Positions 41,124-50,726 of a stretch of DNA of 64,000 nucleotides are shown piece by piece (within the stretch, counting starts at the first letter, position 1; every line of letters begins with the position of its first letter). The notes beneath the pieces are model-generated. The model was not told the DNA's origin. It worked only from the letters and a program-made list of their open reading frames with translations, and did not search any database. The position numbers were made by a program, and so were the translations under genes. Source of the DNA: Polaromonas sp. JS666 (lineage in GTDB: Bacteria; Pseudomonadota; Gammaproteobacteria; Burkholderiales; Burkholderiaceae_C); NCBI RefSeq assembly GCF_000013865.1, contig NC_007950.1:124001-188000 (forward strand), given 5' to 3'.

Positions 41124-42476
41124 TCAGGCATCATCCTTTGGCAGCCCAGCGTAATCCACCTTGTGCTGCACGGGGATGACGTCCTTGCGCTGGGTGCCAC
41201 CGCCATCACGGTCTCGGCGCAGCGCGGCGCTTTGCTGATGGTCCGCCACCGCCATGGCGCGTTGGTCGATGGTCGCATCGTCCTCGTACGCGTCCTCCAG
41301 TGGAATCCAGTCTTCAATCTCAAGTTCCTGGCGCCAGGAGGAGCCGCCGCCGGCGGGTGGCTGCGCACCGGCCTCGGCCTGGCGTGGATCGCGCTGCTGG
41401 CCACCTTCCTGCCGGTAGCGGGCCTGTTTGGCCTGGATTGTGTCCATAGCCCAGCGATCCAGCTCCTGCGGCGTTTCTGTCGGCGCCAGCGGAAAGGGAT
41501 AGTCTTCCAGCGGTTTGTTGTCCTCTGGATCCCATGCGACCGTGAGGCAGCGCTCGATCACGCCCAGGCCAATCACCCCGTGCGCATGTTGCTGCATCGA
41601 CTTCAGCAGCCGTTTTGCAAGCCGTCCGCTCGCCGCCAGGTATGCCTCCGTGGAAAGTTCAACCGGTAGAACTACGGTCGCAGGATCCCCGCGAAGCATC
41701 CGCTTCTCCCCTTTGTCGGTATTTTTGGCTGCGGCAAAGGTCGCGACCGCCACCCGGCTGACGGCCTGGGCCAGCGCCTCCAGGTGGCCAGGCTCCTTAC
41801 TGTCCACTGGCACCGGGTCAATCGGCTCATTTCCAATGTCCAGGTTGAAGGTCCAGAATCCCGCCTGGTCATTGGTAAAGGTGAGCCCCCGGCGATAAAA
41901 GCCCGTCTTGTTCTTTTGCCAGAACCGGGCGAGCGCCTTGCGCCGCGCGGCCATGGCACGGATTTTGGTCTTGGAGGCCGCCTTCTCATGCGCCTGGATC
42001 TGCTCGACTCGTTCCGCCCCACGAGGCCCGGACCACAGTTTCACATCCTCGGCGATTTTTTTCGATCCGGTTGTTTCGAAAGCGTGCATCGCCTGGGCTT
42101 TGGAAATGGCTCTGGGGTCGATAGCCCCACCCCCATCGTCGAGGAGCGTCTTCACCCGCTTGACCAGAAATGGTGCCAAGGCAAAGGCCAGGTCCGGCAC
42201 CTCCACGAGCCTGCCCGAGATGGTCTCCACGGCCGTGGTCTCTCCTTCAAACGGCCGCTTTGGGTCCCCGGTCATGTACCGATGCAACGCACTCAGGGCG
42301 ACCTCGAACGCAACCTCTTCGGCCGGCTTGTTCGCGATGTCGTCTCGGGAGATCCGGAGCAGCTCGACGTTGCAGACCCAGCGGTGCGGGGGCCAGCGAT
42401 ACATCACCAGCCCGCGAACCGGGAAGGAGTTTTTTTCAGTGACCCATTGACGGGTCATCGGTGCAGGAGGACGCAT
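41124..42476 (-). CDS. hypothetical protein (450 aa)
   Basis: The first ATG at 42476 is used; an internal Met at residue 25 is possible. The N-terminal part has RWPPHRWVCNVELLRIS, the middle is basic with KIRAMAARRKALARFWQKNKTGFYRRG, and the last about 90 residues are Gln/Glu/Asp-rich and probably disordered. A GGGGAG..CTCC hairpin lies in its leader. No family is recognised. Confidence 0.6.
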   Translation of the reverse strand: MRPPAPMTRQWVTEKNSFPVRGLVMYRWPPHRWVCNVELLRISRDDIANKPAEEVAFEVALSALHRYMTGDPKRPFEGETTAVETISGRLVEVPDLAFALAPFLVKRVKTLLDDGGGAIDPRAISKAQAMHAFETTGSKKIAEDVKLWSGPRGAERVEQIQAHEKAASKTKIRAMAARRKALARFWQKNKTGFYRRGLTFTNDQAGFWTFNLDIGNEPIDPVPVDSKEPGHLEALAQAVSRVAVATFAAAKNTDKGEKRMLRGDPATVVLPVELSTEAYLAASGRLAKRLLKSMQQHAHGVIGLGVIERCLTVAWDPEDNKPLEDYPFPLAPTETPQELDRWAMDTIQAKQARYRQEGGQQRDPRQAEAGAQPPAGGGSSWRQELEIEDWIPLEDAYEDDATIDQRAMAVADHQQSAALRRDRDGGGTQRKDVIPVQHKVDYAGLPKDDA

Positions 42477-42662
42477 TTCAGATTCTCTAAATTAGGTGGA
42501 GTCCGGGTCTCCCCGAAACTGGCTGAAGCATCAGCTTTTCTCGATTATCGTTCAGTCGAGGATTGCCGCTGGAGTGACCGAATTTTGCGGCTTGTGCGCC
42601 GTGCCGTAGTAGTCAGCGCCGAAGGCCATTGAAGTTTGCGCAATGGACGGTACTCTGAAAAT

Positions 42663-43064
42663 ATGAAAATAGACACCATCGCATTGCTACGCCACTTCCC
42701 TTACGAGTTCGCGCAAACTGAGGACATCGAGGGCAACGCCCAAATTGGCTTTCTCCATGCCGAATCGGGCATGTCCATCAGCGACGTCACGGAAAGCTGC
42801 TATGGCCGCTTTGCCGGTACACCGGAGATGTACGACCTGACCAAAGAACAGTTTGAGGGGTTCCAGGTGCTCGGGAAACTCGTTGATTCCGCCACAGTGG
42901 CCGGCGTTACCGCGCTCACGGAGCGGGCCCACGCAGGGCTGTGTCAAACCGGAGACGACTTGGCCGGCATTGGCGCGCATTTCGACGACGCCGGGGTGTC
43001 CATCAGGGTAGTAGCCGTCCGCTACCTGGTCGCCGAGCTCAATTACGCGCGTGGTCGAGCCTAA
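42663..43064 (+). CDS. hypothetical protein (133 aa)
   Basis: The Met at 42663 (MKIDTIALLRHFPYEF) is the likely start, without a clear ribosome site. The product is acidic and helical. It is a single rightward gene between leftward operons. No family is recognised. Confidence 0.5.
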   Translation: MKIDTIALLRHFPYEFAQTEDIEGNAQIGFLHAESGMSISDVTESCYGRFAGTPEMYDLTKEQFEGFQVLGKLVDSATVAGVTALTERAHAGLCQTGDDLAGIGAHFDDAGVSIRVVAVRYLVAELNYARGRA

Positions 43065-43132
43065 TTCTCAGACCGCTTCGCAGCATCTCGTCCCATTGTG
43101 GCTACCGCGCCGCCGCGCGCGCGTATTGACCC

Positions 43133-43972
43133 CTACAGGATCTCAGCCTGCAGCCACTCCGGTGGAGTAGCCCGGTGGAACCGGACGTTCTCCCAGTAGA
43201 CACGTGCTTGGGCGCGCACAGCTTCCCTGTGATCTTCCCTGTGATAGCGCCAGCCAAGGTTGGACTGGCGGCGCGGAAGATCTCCGGCCTCGGCCCAGCG
43301 GATCAGGGTCGTGGTGCAGACGCCCGCCTCCGCAGCCCCGCCATTGAGCATCAACCAATCCTTGCTCAGCGGCTTTTCCCGTCTCGGGCGCGCCAAGGCC
43401 TCCTTCAGGCGCTGAATCATGGGTTCGGTGATGTACAGGCGCCGGCGGTCCCATTTCGCCCTTGTCACGCGGATGGTGCCGTCCTGGATGCGCTCATGCA
43501 CCCACTGTTCGGTCGTTTTGAGCGCCGCAGCCGCGCCCTCTATGGTGTAGCCCTCGCGGGACTCCAGCCGTTTGATCAGAATGCATGGGAACGCTGCGGC
43601 AACCTCGGTCACATGGCCCTGCCCCGTGAGAAGATCCTCAACTGCCCCGCCGCACACGTGCAGTGCAAGGCGGACGCCGGGCTGTTCCTGGGCCTGCAGG
43701 GCCAGTTTGCTGATCCAGGACAAACTTGGATACTGTCCCTTTCCCTGCTTCGAGGTGCTGTACAGCACGCCGAACTCGACATAGCTGTGCCGGCGGGAGA
43801 CTTCCTGCAGCGTCTCGAAGGGGACGCCCGCATCAATGCCTGTCAGCGTGCAGCAGACCAAGCGCGGCCTGAGCGAGTGGCTCGACTTGGCGGCAACGCC
43901 GGGTGCCGGCGCAGCGCGGGCCTCCAGCGCGGCCCAGTGTTTCTGGAATTTGTGATTGGTGATGACGGTCAT
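43133..43972 (-). CDS. fusion of a TrpF-like half-barrel with two excisionase-type HTH segments
   Basis: Residues about 38-135 resemble phosphoribosylanthranilate-isomerase-like phage proteins (CTLTGIDAGVPFETLQEV, YVEFGVLYSTSKQGKGQYPS, LALHVCGGAVEDLLTG). The barrel stops half way. Residues about 140-195 (YTIEGAAAALKTTEQWVHERIQDG) and 205-265 (NGGAAEAGVCTTTLIRWAEAGDLPRR) look like two MerR/excisionase-type helix-turn-helix segments. The stop of the gene before it lies only 6 bases upstream. The combination is unusual; the barrel call is tentative. Confidence 0.5.
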   Translation of the reverse strand: MTVITNHKFQKHWAALEARAAPAPGVAAKSSHSLRPRLVCCTLTGIDAGVPFETLQEVSRRHSYVEFGVLYSTSKQGKGQYPSLSWISKLALQAQEQPGVRLALHVCGGAVEDLLTGQGHVTEVAAAFPCILIKRLESREGYTIEGAAAALKTTEQWVHERIQDGTIRVTRAKWDRRRLYITEPMIQRLKEALARPRREKPLSKDWLMLNGGAAEAGVCTTTLIRWAEAGDLPRRQSNLGWRYHREDHREAVRAQARVYWENVRFHRATPPEWLQAEIL

Positions 43973-43977
43973 GGATT

Positions 43978-44247
43978 TCAGGATCCCTTATTTCCGAGAA
44001 ATGGATTTGCAGTGGTCGCCGGTGCGGCCGTGACGACGTGATCTGGAAGCCCCGTCTGTTGCTGCAGGTGCTGCAGCACAGGCTGCAGCAGGGCGAGGAG
44101 CGCCTCCGCCTTCGCCAGCCCTTCCTTGTCATGCGTGATTTCAATCGAGCCGGTGACGATGACCCGGTCCAGACGGTTCTCGACGGTCATCTGGTCGACC
44201 GTGACCACGGACGATTCATCCGCAAAGGGTTTAAATGAGAGTGGCAT
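43978..44247 (-). CDS. hypothetical protein (89 aa)
   Basis: The ATG at 44247 overlaps the nuclease stop (TGATG). The product is a small alpha/beta protein (VIVTGSIEITHDKEGLAKAEALLALL) without a recognised family. It is coupled on both sides. Confidence 0.55.
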   Translation of the reverse strand: MPLSFKPFADESSVVTVDQMTVENRLDRVIVTGSIEITHDKEGLAKAEALLALLQPVLQHLQQQTGLPDHVVTAAPATTANPFLGNKGS

Positions 44248-45128
44248 CAATATCTCCGATTTGTGATTGAGCGAACCATCTGGGCCATCAGTGATGCGCC
44301 CGAGGGAAGGTGGGGAAAATCTGGCTGGCTGGGCGCGGCTTTATTCTTGCCTTGAGCCCCGCCATAGCCGTGGGGGGTTGGCGCCGGCAACGACATCGCC
44401 GATGCTTTGACCTTTGCGGGCACGCCCGGCAGCAGATCGAGCCCCGCGCGGGCCTCCAGCGCGGCCACGCTGATGACCTGGTAGTCCATCGTGGCGGTAT
44501 TGCGGGCGACATAGGCACCGGCCTGCTGGCGCGCCGGGTCATAGACCAATTTGTAAAGCGATGTCGGCACCATGACGCGGTTGTTCAGCGTCAACAGCCT
44601 GTTTCCCTCGAAAAGTGGGCCGGTGATGACATAGACGGTACCGCGCTTCTTCGCATAGGTCCTGACGGCCGACTCGACGCCTTCCCAGAGGCCGCGGTTC
44701 ATGTTGGAATCCTGCGGGACCATGTTGGCCATCGTGAAGCTCTGCTGCTGGGCGCGCGGCGTGGGCATGTTTCCGGAAGGGCTCATGTGCCCACGGTCAT
44801 AGCCGGACCTGCTGTAGTCACGCAGTTCGGCCCGCTCCGAGGCCGGAAGCTGCGTTTCCGGGTGGAAGTTGTTCTGTCGCACCATGCCGCGCGCCTGGTC
44901 CAGCTGGCCGGCCGACAGCTTTTCCGCAGACCAAAGCGGCGTGCGGGTAATGCCGGAGTGCAGCACGGCAAACTGGTCGTAGCAGAGCGTTCGTGCCTGC
45001 TTGGACATGGCCGGGTTCGTGATAGTCGGCGGCTGGCCCCCGGCAAAGTGCTCTGCGCACGCAAATGCCCAGGTGGAAGCGGAAAGCAGCAGCGCGCCGG
45101 CGGCCGCTAGGATGCGTTTTAGGTTCAT
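44247..45128 (-). CDS. secreted DNA/RNA non-specific endonuclease
   Basis: Residues 1-22 form a signal peptide (MNLKRILAAAGALLLSASTWAFA). The catalytic DRGHMSPSGNM holds the His general base, followed by the metal-binding Asn in NMVPQDSNMNRGLWEG, both hallmarks of the NUC1/endonuclease G family. Length and motif order are normal. It should act in the periplasm or outside on nucleic acids. Such genes are common in conjugative and plasmid operons. It overlaps the preceding small membrane gene. Confidence 0.9.
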   Translation of the reverse strand: MNLKRILAAAGALLLSASTWAFACAEHFAGGQPPTITNPAMSKQARTLCYDQFAVLHSGITRTPLWSAEKLSAGQLDQARGMVRQNNFHPETQLPASERAELRDYSRSGYDRGHMSPSGNMPTPRAQQQSFTMANMVPQDSNMNRGLWEGVESAVRTYAKKRGTVYVITGPLFEGNRLLTLNNRVMVPTSLYKLVYDPARQQAGAYVARNTATMDYQVISVAALEARAGLDLLPGVPAKVKASAMSLPAPTPHGYGGAQGKNKAAPSQPDFPHLPSGASLMAQMVRSITNRRY

Positions 45129-45346
45129 GGTTGCTGGCTTTCGTTTTGTTTGGTAGCGTGGCTCGATTCGGTGGACAGGTGGGCCGCAGGCATGCTGTCA
45201 GCCCCGGGGGCCCCATCTGCGGTAAAGAAATAGGCGGCAGTGACCAGAAGGACTGCGGCGAGCATCCAAAGCGCGCCGCCCGATTCAGCCGATTCGTCCA
45301 GTCCTGGATATTGGGCTGCGCTGGTTTTTGTTGAAACAGATTTCAT
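45125..45346 (-). CDS. single-pass membrane protein (73 aa)
   Basis: One hydrophobic helix (GGALWMLAAVLLVTAAYFFTA, residues about 23-43) is followed by a Ser/Ala-rich tail. It overlaps the nuclease start by 4 bases, suggesting co-translation. No family is recognised. Confidence 0.5.
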   Translation of the reverse strand: MKSVSTKTSAAQYPGLDESAESGGALWMLAAVLLVTAAYFFTADGAPGADSMPAAHLSTESSHATKQNESQQP

Positions 45347-45402
45347 AAATTCAGAATAGTTGGTTGCGTTGAAACTTCAAGTCACTCGGTCTGCCGGCGC
45401 GG

Positions 45403-45735
45403 TCATGCCGCCGCTCGCGGGCCAAAATCCGGAGATGGTCGAAACAGCCAGGAAAACAAATCATCGTTCTCAGCGAGCCCCGGCGCCTGCGGAGGGAATG
45501 CTGTTGCGCCTGCCTGCGGCACTTCTGGCAAATGTGTTTGCTTCGAGTGTTTGGCCGCGTACCGGACACGCTTGGCCGCAGTCGAAGGGCTGTTCGTGTA
45601 GCAGGCCTTGCACCACGAATGCGGCCTTCCCTTCGTGAAGAAGAAGAAGAACTCCGGGTCGCGCGGCCAGAACTCCTGGCTGCGCGAGCAGAAGATTTCC
45701 GTGCCCAGCTCAGTTTCTATCGTCGCTCGCGTCAT
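45403..45735 (-). CDS. small Cys-containing protein (110 aa)
   Basis: The Met at 45735 (MTRATIETELGTEIFCSRSQEFWPRDPEFFFFF) is the chosen start. One Cys at about residue 16 and WCKACYT suggest an incomplete zinc-finger or HNH-like domain, as in phage recombination-endonuclease relatives, but no catalytic set is evident. Confidence 0.45.
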   Translation of the reverse strand: MTRATIETELGTEIFCSRSQEFWPRDPEFFFFFTKGRPHSWCKACYTNSPSTAAKRVRYAAKHSKQTHLPEVPQAGATAFPPQAPGLAENDDLFSWLFRPSPDFGPRAAA

Positions 45736-46060
45736 TGCCCAAGATCCTCGGCCGCGTTCAGCCACCGGTGGGGAGCGCTCCCATACCCGAGGCGCACATG
45801 TGCGCGAACAGCAACGATGGTCTTCATGATGGATCCCTTAAAAAAGAGCCCACGTTGGGCCAGTTGGAGATCACCAACCCAAAGGTCAGCGACAGGCTGC
45901 TAAAAGCGCAGCTGGCTACGAGGCATTTCTGCCCCGTGCGGCAATTATGCCGAATTTCTTCCCAAAATCTGTACCACTTGGAGTGACAAGCTTCGCGATT
46001 GAAACCTCAACTCGCTCTGCGACCCTGACCGTGTCTGCTGGGACAGTTACGAAATGCGCG

Positions 46061-46810
46061 TCAACGGGCTTTGGAAATGGCTTTCATGATGTCGCTCCAA
46101 ATGCCAATTCGCTCCCATAGGGCATGTTTTCGCAAGTATGCAATGCAGGGAAGAATGTCGGTGACTCGATACCCTCCCAGGTCTAAATCTGGGTTACCAA
46201 CTGACGGCGGAAGCGCCTCATCCCACCCATCAAACGTCGGCCACGGCATCACACGCTGGCTCCCGTTGCCATGCATCACACGAATCCATCCCTGACCGTC
46301 TGGCCAGTGGAAATATGCCATTGAGGACATTGGCTTCACCCATCCCCACGGGATGGCCTTCGCAGTGGCTTGAGCCGGCACTTCGGCCGCACGAAGCTGT
46401 CGCAGATATGCGCTTCTTGCGTCAAACCTCGCTTGACGATCCGCAATCGCTTTACGGGACCGTTCAAGCACTTCAAGCCGCCTTGCGCGGATGGCGTTTT
46501 CCTCATCTTCGAAAATGGCGAGCAGCTGAGCGGTGTTGTGCACAAGCAATAGACGCTGCTCTTCAGTAAGCCTTCGCCCAGCTCCATTTGCCGTATACGC
46601 GGGCTGTATGTGCGGTGCGGAACCAAAACGCTTTTCAAAGCAGGTAGAGCCCATCACCATGATCTGGCCGCCACCAACGTCCACAACATGGATGCGTTTG
46701 TAGACGCCATGGCCGCAACCAGGCTCCTGACATTGAACCTTTTGCGCTTCGTCAACTTCAACGATCGCGAGCAGTTTTGTTGGGTTATCGGAGGCGGTTG
46801 TGGAATGCAT
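46061..46810 (-). CDS. hypothetical protein with Cys/His cluster, downstream of hipA (249 aa)
   Basis: The Met at 46810 lies 27 bases past the hipA stop, so it is probably the third gene of this operon. Residues about 25-60 (VQCQEPGCGHGVYKRIHVVDV...GSTCFEKRFG) suggest a zinc-binding domain. A helical Arg/Glu region and a WPDGQGWIRVMHGNGSQRV segment follow. No family is recognised. Confidence 0.55.
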   Translation of the reverse strand: MHSTTASDNPTKLLAIVEVDEAQKVQCQEPGCGHGVYKRIHVVDVGGGQIMVMGSTCFEKRFGSAPHIQPAYTANGAGRRLTEEQRLLLVHNTAQLLAIFEDEENAIRARRLEVLERSRKAIADRQARFDARSAYLRQLRAAEVPAQATAKAIPWGWVKPMSSMAYFHWPDGQGWIRVMHGNGSQRVMPWPTFDGWDEALPPSVGNPDLDLGGYRVTDILPCIAYLRKHALWERIGIWSDIMKAISKAR

Positions 46811-46836
46811 GATTTTCGGCGTCGGCCACGGCGGCG

Positions 46837-48186
46837 TTATTGGTCGCTCGCTTGTTTCGCTTGCAGCTTGGCGGCCGCCCCTTCCTTGCGCCGTGCAAAC
46901 GGGTGCGTCTCCAGGTGGTTCAGCAGCCGTTCCTTCTGCGCGTCCAGCATCTGACTGTCGCGGATCATGTCGGGCCACAGATCCTGCGCCCGGGCCACGG
47001 TTTCACGTATGACTTTGGAGCAAGGTTGTTCAGCAATGCCCAGCAGGTTGCAGAAATCGCGAAGCGCCGCTGGGCCCAGAGTCCTGGATACCTTGTGCTT
47101 TGCTGGATCCTCGGTACGGTAAAGCGCGAGCGCGTTGCCCTGGCCGGTGATGTAGACCGACCAGGCCACGATGTCAAAGGCCTTGGAAAGTACCGGGTTG
47201 CGCCCGTCCGGGTACAGCAGGCAGAAATTCTTCAAATGGGCATCCAGATTGCCCATCAGCTCATTGATGGCAATCAGGCGCAGCATCTCGTGCACTGCGG
47301 TCAGCCCCAGGGTGTCTGGATATCGAAGCATCAAACCGGCCATGGCGGCGTAGGTGGCGCCGGTGTACTTGTTGCCTGGATCAACGCCCAGTGCCTGCGC
47401 GAAATCCTCGCAGTGAATGCGCTTGCCGCCGTCCCGGTCAAATCGGGTGACGGCCAGGAAATTGCCGCTGCCGCCCAGTGTGTAGCCATGCTCAAATTTC
47501 AGCATTTCCAGCGACACCAATTTGTGTTCGCACACATTGGCGCCCGCGGCCTGGGCCAGTGACAGGCTCAAATCCTCGACTTCGGGCAGCATGGGCCGGT
47601 CCACCTGGGGCAGCTTGCCAATGATGCGGGTCACGCCATGGCGCTTGCGCGCCACGTAGCGCCCACCCTGCTCGATCAGGCCCACCTTGGGCTGCATGCC
47701 AGAAATCGACACGCCAAGCGGCAATGGATCCGCAGTGACTGACATTTCCAGCGCGTCGTTCTCCTGCGTGACGAGGCGAGCCAGTTCTTCGCGGGACAGC
47801 ACTGCCGGCATCGCCTTCACCGCGCCTGGCAGATCCAGTCCGCTGGCCGCAAACAGGGCGAAGTGATCGTCTTCCCTGCAACCGCGCTCCTGTGCCAGGT
47901 GGGCGCGGAACAGCCCCTCTGGCAGCATGTTTTGGCAAAATACGGGCAGGCGACCATCGGCGCCATTGAAGATCGGGGCGCTGATGTCTTTCCACAAGGA
48001 CGCTTGTTGCGCCGGATCGCGGGCGCGCATGCTGACCGACAGGGTGTCCTGTTTGGGATCGTCGGCAAAGGCATCGTCTGCCACGAACCGGACAATGGGA
48101 CTGGTGGTTCCGTTGGCAAAGCGGAAAAGTTTGCCGGCAGGCCGGTCGTTCAGGAATATGTTGAGGACTTCGACGTTGAGCATCAC
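46837..48186 (-). CDS. hipA: HipA-family serine/threonine kinase toxin
   Basis: It is 449 aa. An N-terminal subdomain (LNIFLNDRPAGKLFRFANG) is followed by the kinase region: GVSISGMQPKVGL as the activation-loop-like Ser segment, INELMGNLDAHLKNFCLLY with the catalytic Asp, and LSKAFDIV with the metal-binding Asp. All key residues are present. HipA phosphorylates a tRNA synthetase in studied cases; the target here is unknown. The ATG overlaps the hipB stop. Confidence 0.9.
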   Translation of the reverse strand: MMLNVEVLNIFLNDRPAGKLFRFANGTTSPIVRFVADDAFADDPKQDTLSVSMRARDPAQQASLWKDISAPIFNGADGRLPVFCQNMLPEGLFRAHLAQERGCREDDHFALFAASGLDLPGAVKAMPAVLSREELARLVTQENDALEMSVTADPLPLGVSISGMQPKVGLIEQGGRYVARKRHGVTRIIGKLPQVDRPMLPEVEDLSLSLAQAAGANVCEHKLVSLEMLKFEHGYTLGGSGNFLAVTRFDRDGGKRIHCEDFAQALGVDPGNKYTGATYAAMAGLMLRYPDTLGLTAVHEMLRLIAINELMGNLDAHLKNFCLLYPDGRNPVLSKAFDIVAWSVYITGQGNALALYRTEDPAKHKVSRTLGPAALRDFCNLLGIAEQPCSKVIRETVARAQDLWPDMIRDSQMLDAQKERLLNHLETHPFARRKEGAAAKLQAKQASDQ

Positions 48187-48461
48187 AGGCTCCTGAGTTC
48201 GTCAGTCATCGTCGATACGCCCTGGCTTCGGGGTTGGTTGGCGCCCGCCAGTGCGCGGGCCATTTCACGCGGCACCAGCATCACTACCTGGTCGTTGGTT
48301 TCTGCGATGGCCAGCAATGTGGTCACGTTGAAGTTGTGCACGCCACTCAGGGCGCGGCTCACACTCTGGCGGGTCAGGCCCGCCTTGGCGGCCAGATCCA
48401 CGTCGGTCACGTCCTTTCGCCCCTGGCGAAGGCTCTCGGCGATGTCTTTCAGTGTGTTCAT
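48183..48461 (-). CDS. hipB: HipB-type antitoxin
   Basis: It is 92 aa. An XRE helix-turn-helix (DVDLAAKAGLTRQSVSRALSG) is followed by a beta strand and a C-terminal tail that ends TDELRSL. It is first in the operon, before hipA, the normal order. HipB binds operator DNA and blocks HipA. The AT-rich promoter region upstream with repeated GTTA motifs is its probable target. Confidence 0.85.
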   Translation of the reverse strand: MNTLKDIAESLRQGRKDVTDVDLAAKAGLTRQSVSRALSGVHNFNVTTLLAIAETNDQVVMLVPREMARALAGANQPRSQGVSTMTDELRSL

Positions 48462-48550
48462 TTAAGTTAACAAATTCTGATAGTGTTTCATTAATATAAC
48501 ATGACTGACCCTAAACCATCAATCAGTACTGTTAATTAAAAATAACATAT
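48462..48550 (-). promoter_or_regulatory. hipBA promoter and AT-rich operator region
   Basis: TATATT (48493-48498) with TTGATG (48517-48522) at 18 bases fits a promoter. GTTA-N8-TAAC lies at 48531-48546, and further TGTTA/GTTAAC copies lie on both sides. This 90-bp stretch is by far the most AT-rich of the window, as expected for a HipB binding region. Confidence 0.55.
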
Positions 48551-48919
48551 TTTGATTTTGTTAGCTGGATAGAACAATCTAAATACATGCCCGGATGCCG
48601 GGTAAACCGTCCCTCCAGGGCGTCGATGGAATGCGCTGGGTCTGACTGCCAGCGAGACGCAGCTGGGCAGCTATGCCGGGAAATTGCGCTGGATCTGGAG
48701 CAAGGTCACGGCCGAGCGGCGCGGCGCGCGGGGGCGAGTTGTACCCGACTCGAGCCTGGCTGCTGTACCGGGTGCTGGCATGCTTATCGTCCATTTCAAA
48801 GTCCGCCGCCGGCTTCCAGCTCATCAAGCCCCTTGACGCCTGCAGGAGCGATAGCGATTCCTTTAGTTCGGCTGGCGACCCTTTGCGAGCCAGGCACCCG
48901 CAATGAGCTCCTGAGGCCC

Positions 48920-49204
48920 ATGGTGATCGTCGGGGACATCCTGATGAACGCCCACAGCATGGTGATTCACGGGACGGTAGTGGTGGGACGCAGCGAGCGG
49001 CCAAAGGCCAAGGTGGAACACTTCACCGTCCGCTGGCTATGCAAGTTCCCGGGCGCGCCGGCGGTCCTGAATACAGAGAAGCTCCGGTCCCGCCGGGACA
49101 AGATCAAGGCCGACATGCTCCGGGATGGTTTTCACAAGGCCTACGACGACATTGCCGACCGGCAAAGCACGTATGGCCCGGTGGACGACTCGATAGCGTC
49201 TTGA
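48920..49204 (+). CDS. possible hypothetical protein (94 aa)
   Basis: GAGG precedes the ATG closely. The product (MVIVGDILMNAHSMVIHGTVVVG... KIKADMLRDGFHKAYDDIADRQ) looks coding, but sequence to its left (48587-48919) reads as a broken relic in other frames. It may itself be the end of a decayed gene. Confidence 0.35.
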   Translation: MVIVGDILMNAHSMVIHGTVVVGRSERPKAKVEHFTVRWLCKFPGAPAVLNTEKLRSRRDKIKADMLRDGFHKAYDDIADRQSTYGPVDDSIAS

Positions 49205-49398
49205 AATCCCACCCACCGGTATCAGCGCTGGATGGTCAGGCGAAAAGCCCAAGCCGGAGTTGATCCCCAAATGTTGTTTCATGCTCTGAGTTGCCACCGA
49301 CATCCAGCGCGTCATCTCCGCCGAGCGGTGTGAAATCCTGTTGGCGGCCCGCACAGTGGGCCATTACGCGCGCGCCAAAGTCATTTCCCATCGAATCT

Positions 49399-50726
49399 CA
49401 GTAGTGTCCGGTTAAAAGTTGAACAGATTCAACTGGTTATCACCAAGCGGTGTTTCTGGAATTGGGAAACCGAGCTGCAGGGCGCATGAGAGCTGAGTTT
49501 TCTCGAAGATCGAGACGGAAAGAATCTGTAGCAATGTGTAGAGCGAGGCATCGAGTTGAAGCTCCTTCTTGACGATGGCGATGAGCACGTAGGTGCAGAC
49601 GGCGCACCAGATTTGCGTTTTCACGGCGTTCTCGCTCGTGCCCAGAAATTTCTTGATCCGCAAATGCTGCTTGATCCACTTGAAGAACAACTCCACCTGC
49701 CAGCGGCTCTTGTACAAAGCGGCGATGGTCAGCGCTGGCAGGGTCGTGTTGTTGGTCAGGAACACCAGCGTCTTGCCCGTCTCGGGGTCTTTGAAGCGAA
49801 TGCGGCGCAACTGCTCGGGGTAGTCCTTGCAGACGTAGAAGCCATTCATCGCAATGCTCTGATCGCAGATCACGCCAGTCGCCCTGTCGGTCTGAGCCGA
49901 GTACACCCGCCTGGCGTTCATGCCGCGCTTGGCGCGTGTGACGAAGAAGGCGCCGGCCTGATGCATCTTGTACAGGCGAGCGAAGTCCAGATAGCCACGA
50001 TCCATCACGTAGAAGGCGCCCGCCTCGACGGGCAGGAAGTCCAGCACGTTGACATCGCCCATCTTGCCGTCGCTGATGTGGATGAAGGCGGGAATGGAGC
50101 CGCGCAAGTCCAGCAACGTGTGCATCTTCACGGCTGCCTTGGTGCTGCGAAACGGGGCCCAGTCGAACAGGCTCAAACACAGATCGATCGTCGTTGCATC
50201 CAGGGCGTAAACCGTATTGGTCAAGTCCAGCCCCAAGTCCTCTTCGCGGTAGAGCTTGCGGGCTCGTCGAATGAGCAAGGCCGCGAGGTCGGACCAAATG
50301 CGCCAATCCCGCGAGTCGTTTGCGTCGGCCAAAGTGGATCGATGAACGCTGTGGCGCAAACCCATCGAATAGAGCTTGCCGGCGTTCGCTCCCAGCGTCA
50401 CCTCGATGTCGCGCAAGGACTCGCGCCAAGTCAACTGCGCAAACGCCATGACGCGAAACTGTTCGGCGCAATTCATCCTGCGTACCCCGGCGTCTCCACC
50501 GTGGCGCTGCACGATGCGCGAAAAACTCGTCCATGGAACAAACTCCATGACCTGCGCAAACAGCGTCTTGCCGACATTCATGGCCAATCTCCCAGGGCAT
50601 CAATCCCGGGAAATTACACAAAAATGAGAAATCAAGTTTCAAATCGGCACCAAACAAAATCGGCCTCCAGGCCGCGCCAGTATTGGCTTTCACGTGAATC
50701 CAGACGGATTTAACCGGACACTACTG
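49399..50726 (-). mobile_element. IS4-family insertion sequence, 1328 bp
   Basis: The ends are 18-bp inverted repeats (CAGTAGTGTCCGGTTAAA and its complement). The element is flanked by the direct 9-bp duplication ATCGAATCT at 49390-49398 and 50727-50735. It contains one intact transposase gene. The perfect duplication shows recent, clean insertion. Confidence 0.95.
49412..50581 (-). CDS. IS4-family transposase
   Basis: The ATG at 50581 has GGGAG upstream. An N-terminal DUF4372-like region precedes the DDE core. Catalytic Asp lie in VYALDATTIDLCL and VMDRGYLDF, and the Glu in the YREK signature (YKSRWQVELFFKWIKQ: Y-x2-R-x3-E-x6-K), which defines the IS4 family. Length (389 aa) is normal, and no frameshift is seen. 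It should move the surrounding 1328-bp element. Confidence 0.95.
   Translation of the reverse strand: MNVGKTLFAQVMEFVPWTSFSRIVQRHGGDAGVRRMNCAEQFRVMAFAQLTWRESLRDIEVTLGANAGKLYSMGLRHSVHRSTLADANDSRDWRIWSDLAALLIRRARKLYREEDLGLDLTNTVYALDATTIDLCLSLFDWAPFRSTKAAVKMHTLLDLRGSIPAFIHISDGKMGDVNVLDFLPVEAGAFYVMDRGYLDFARLYKMHQAGAFFVTRAKRGMNARRVYSAQTDRATGVICDQSIAMNGFYVCKDYPEQLRRIRFKDPETGKTLVFLTNNTTLPALTIAALYKSRWQVELFFKWIKQHLRIKKFLGTSENAVKTQIWCAVCTYVLIAIVKKELQLDASLYTLLQILSVSIFEKTQLSCALQLGFPIPETPLGDNQLNLFNF

Noticed and set aside
49440..50713. Long frames in both other phases over the IS4 element
   Set aside because: They are by-products of GC-rich codon use opposite or out of phase with the transposase, which carries the catalytic motifs.
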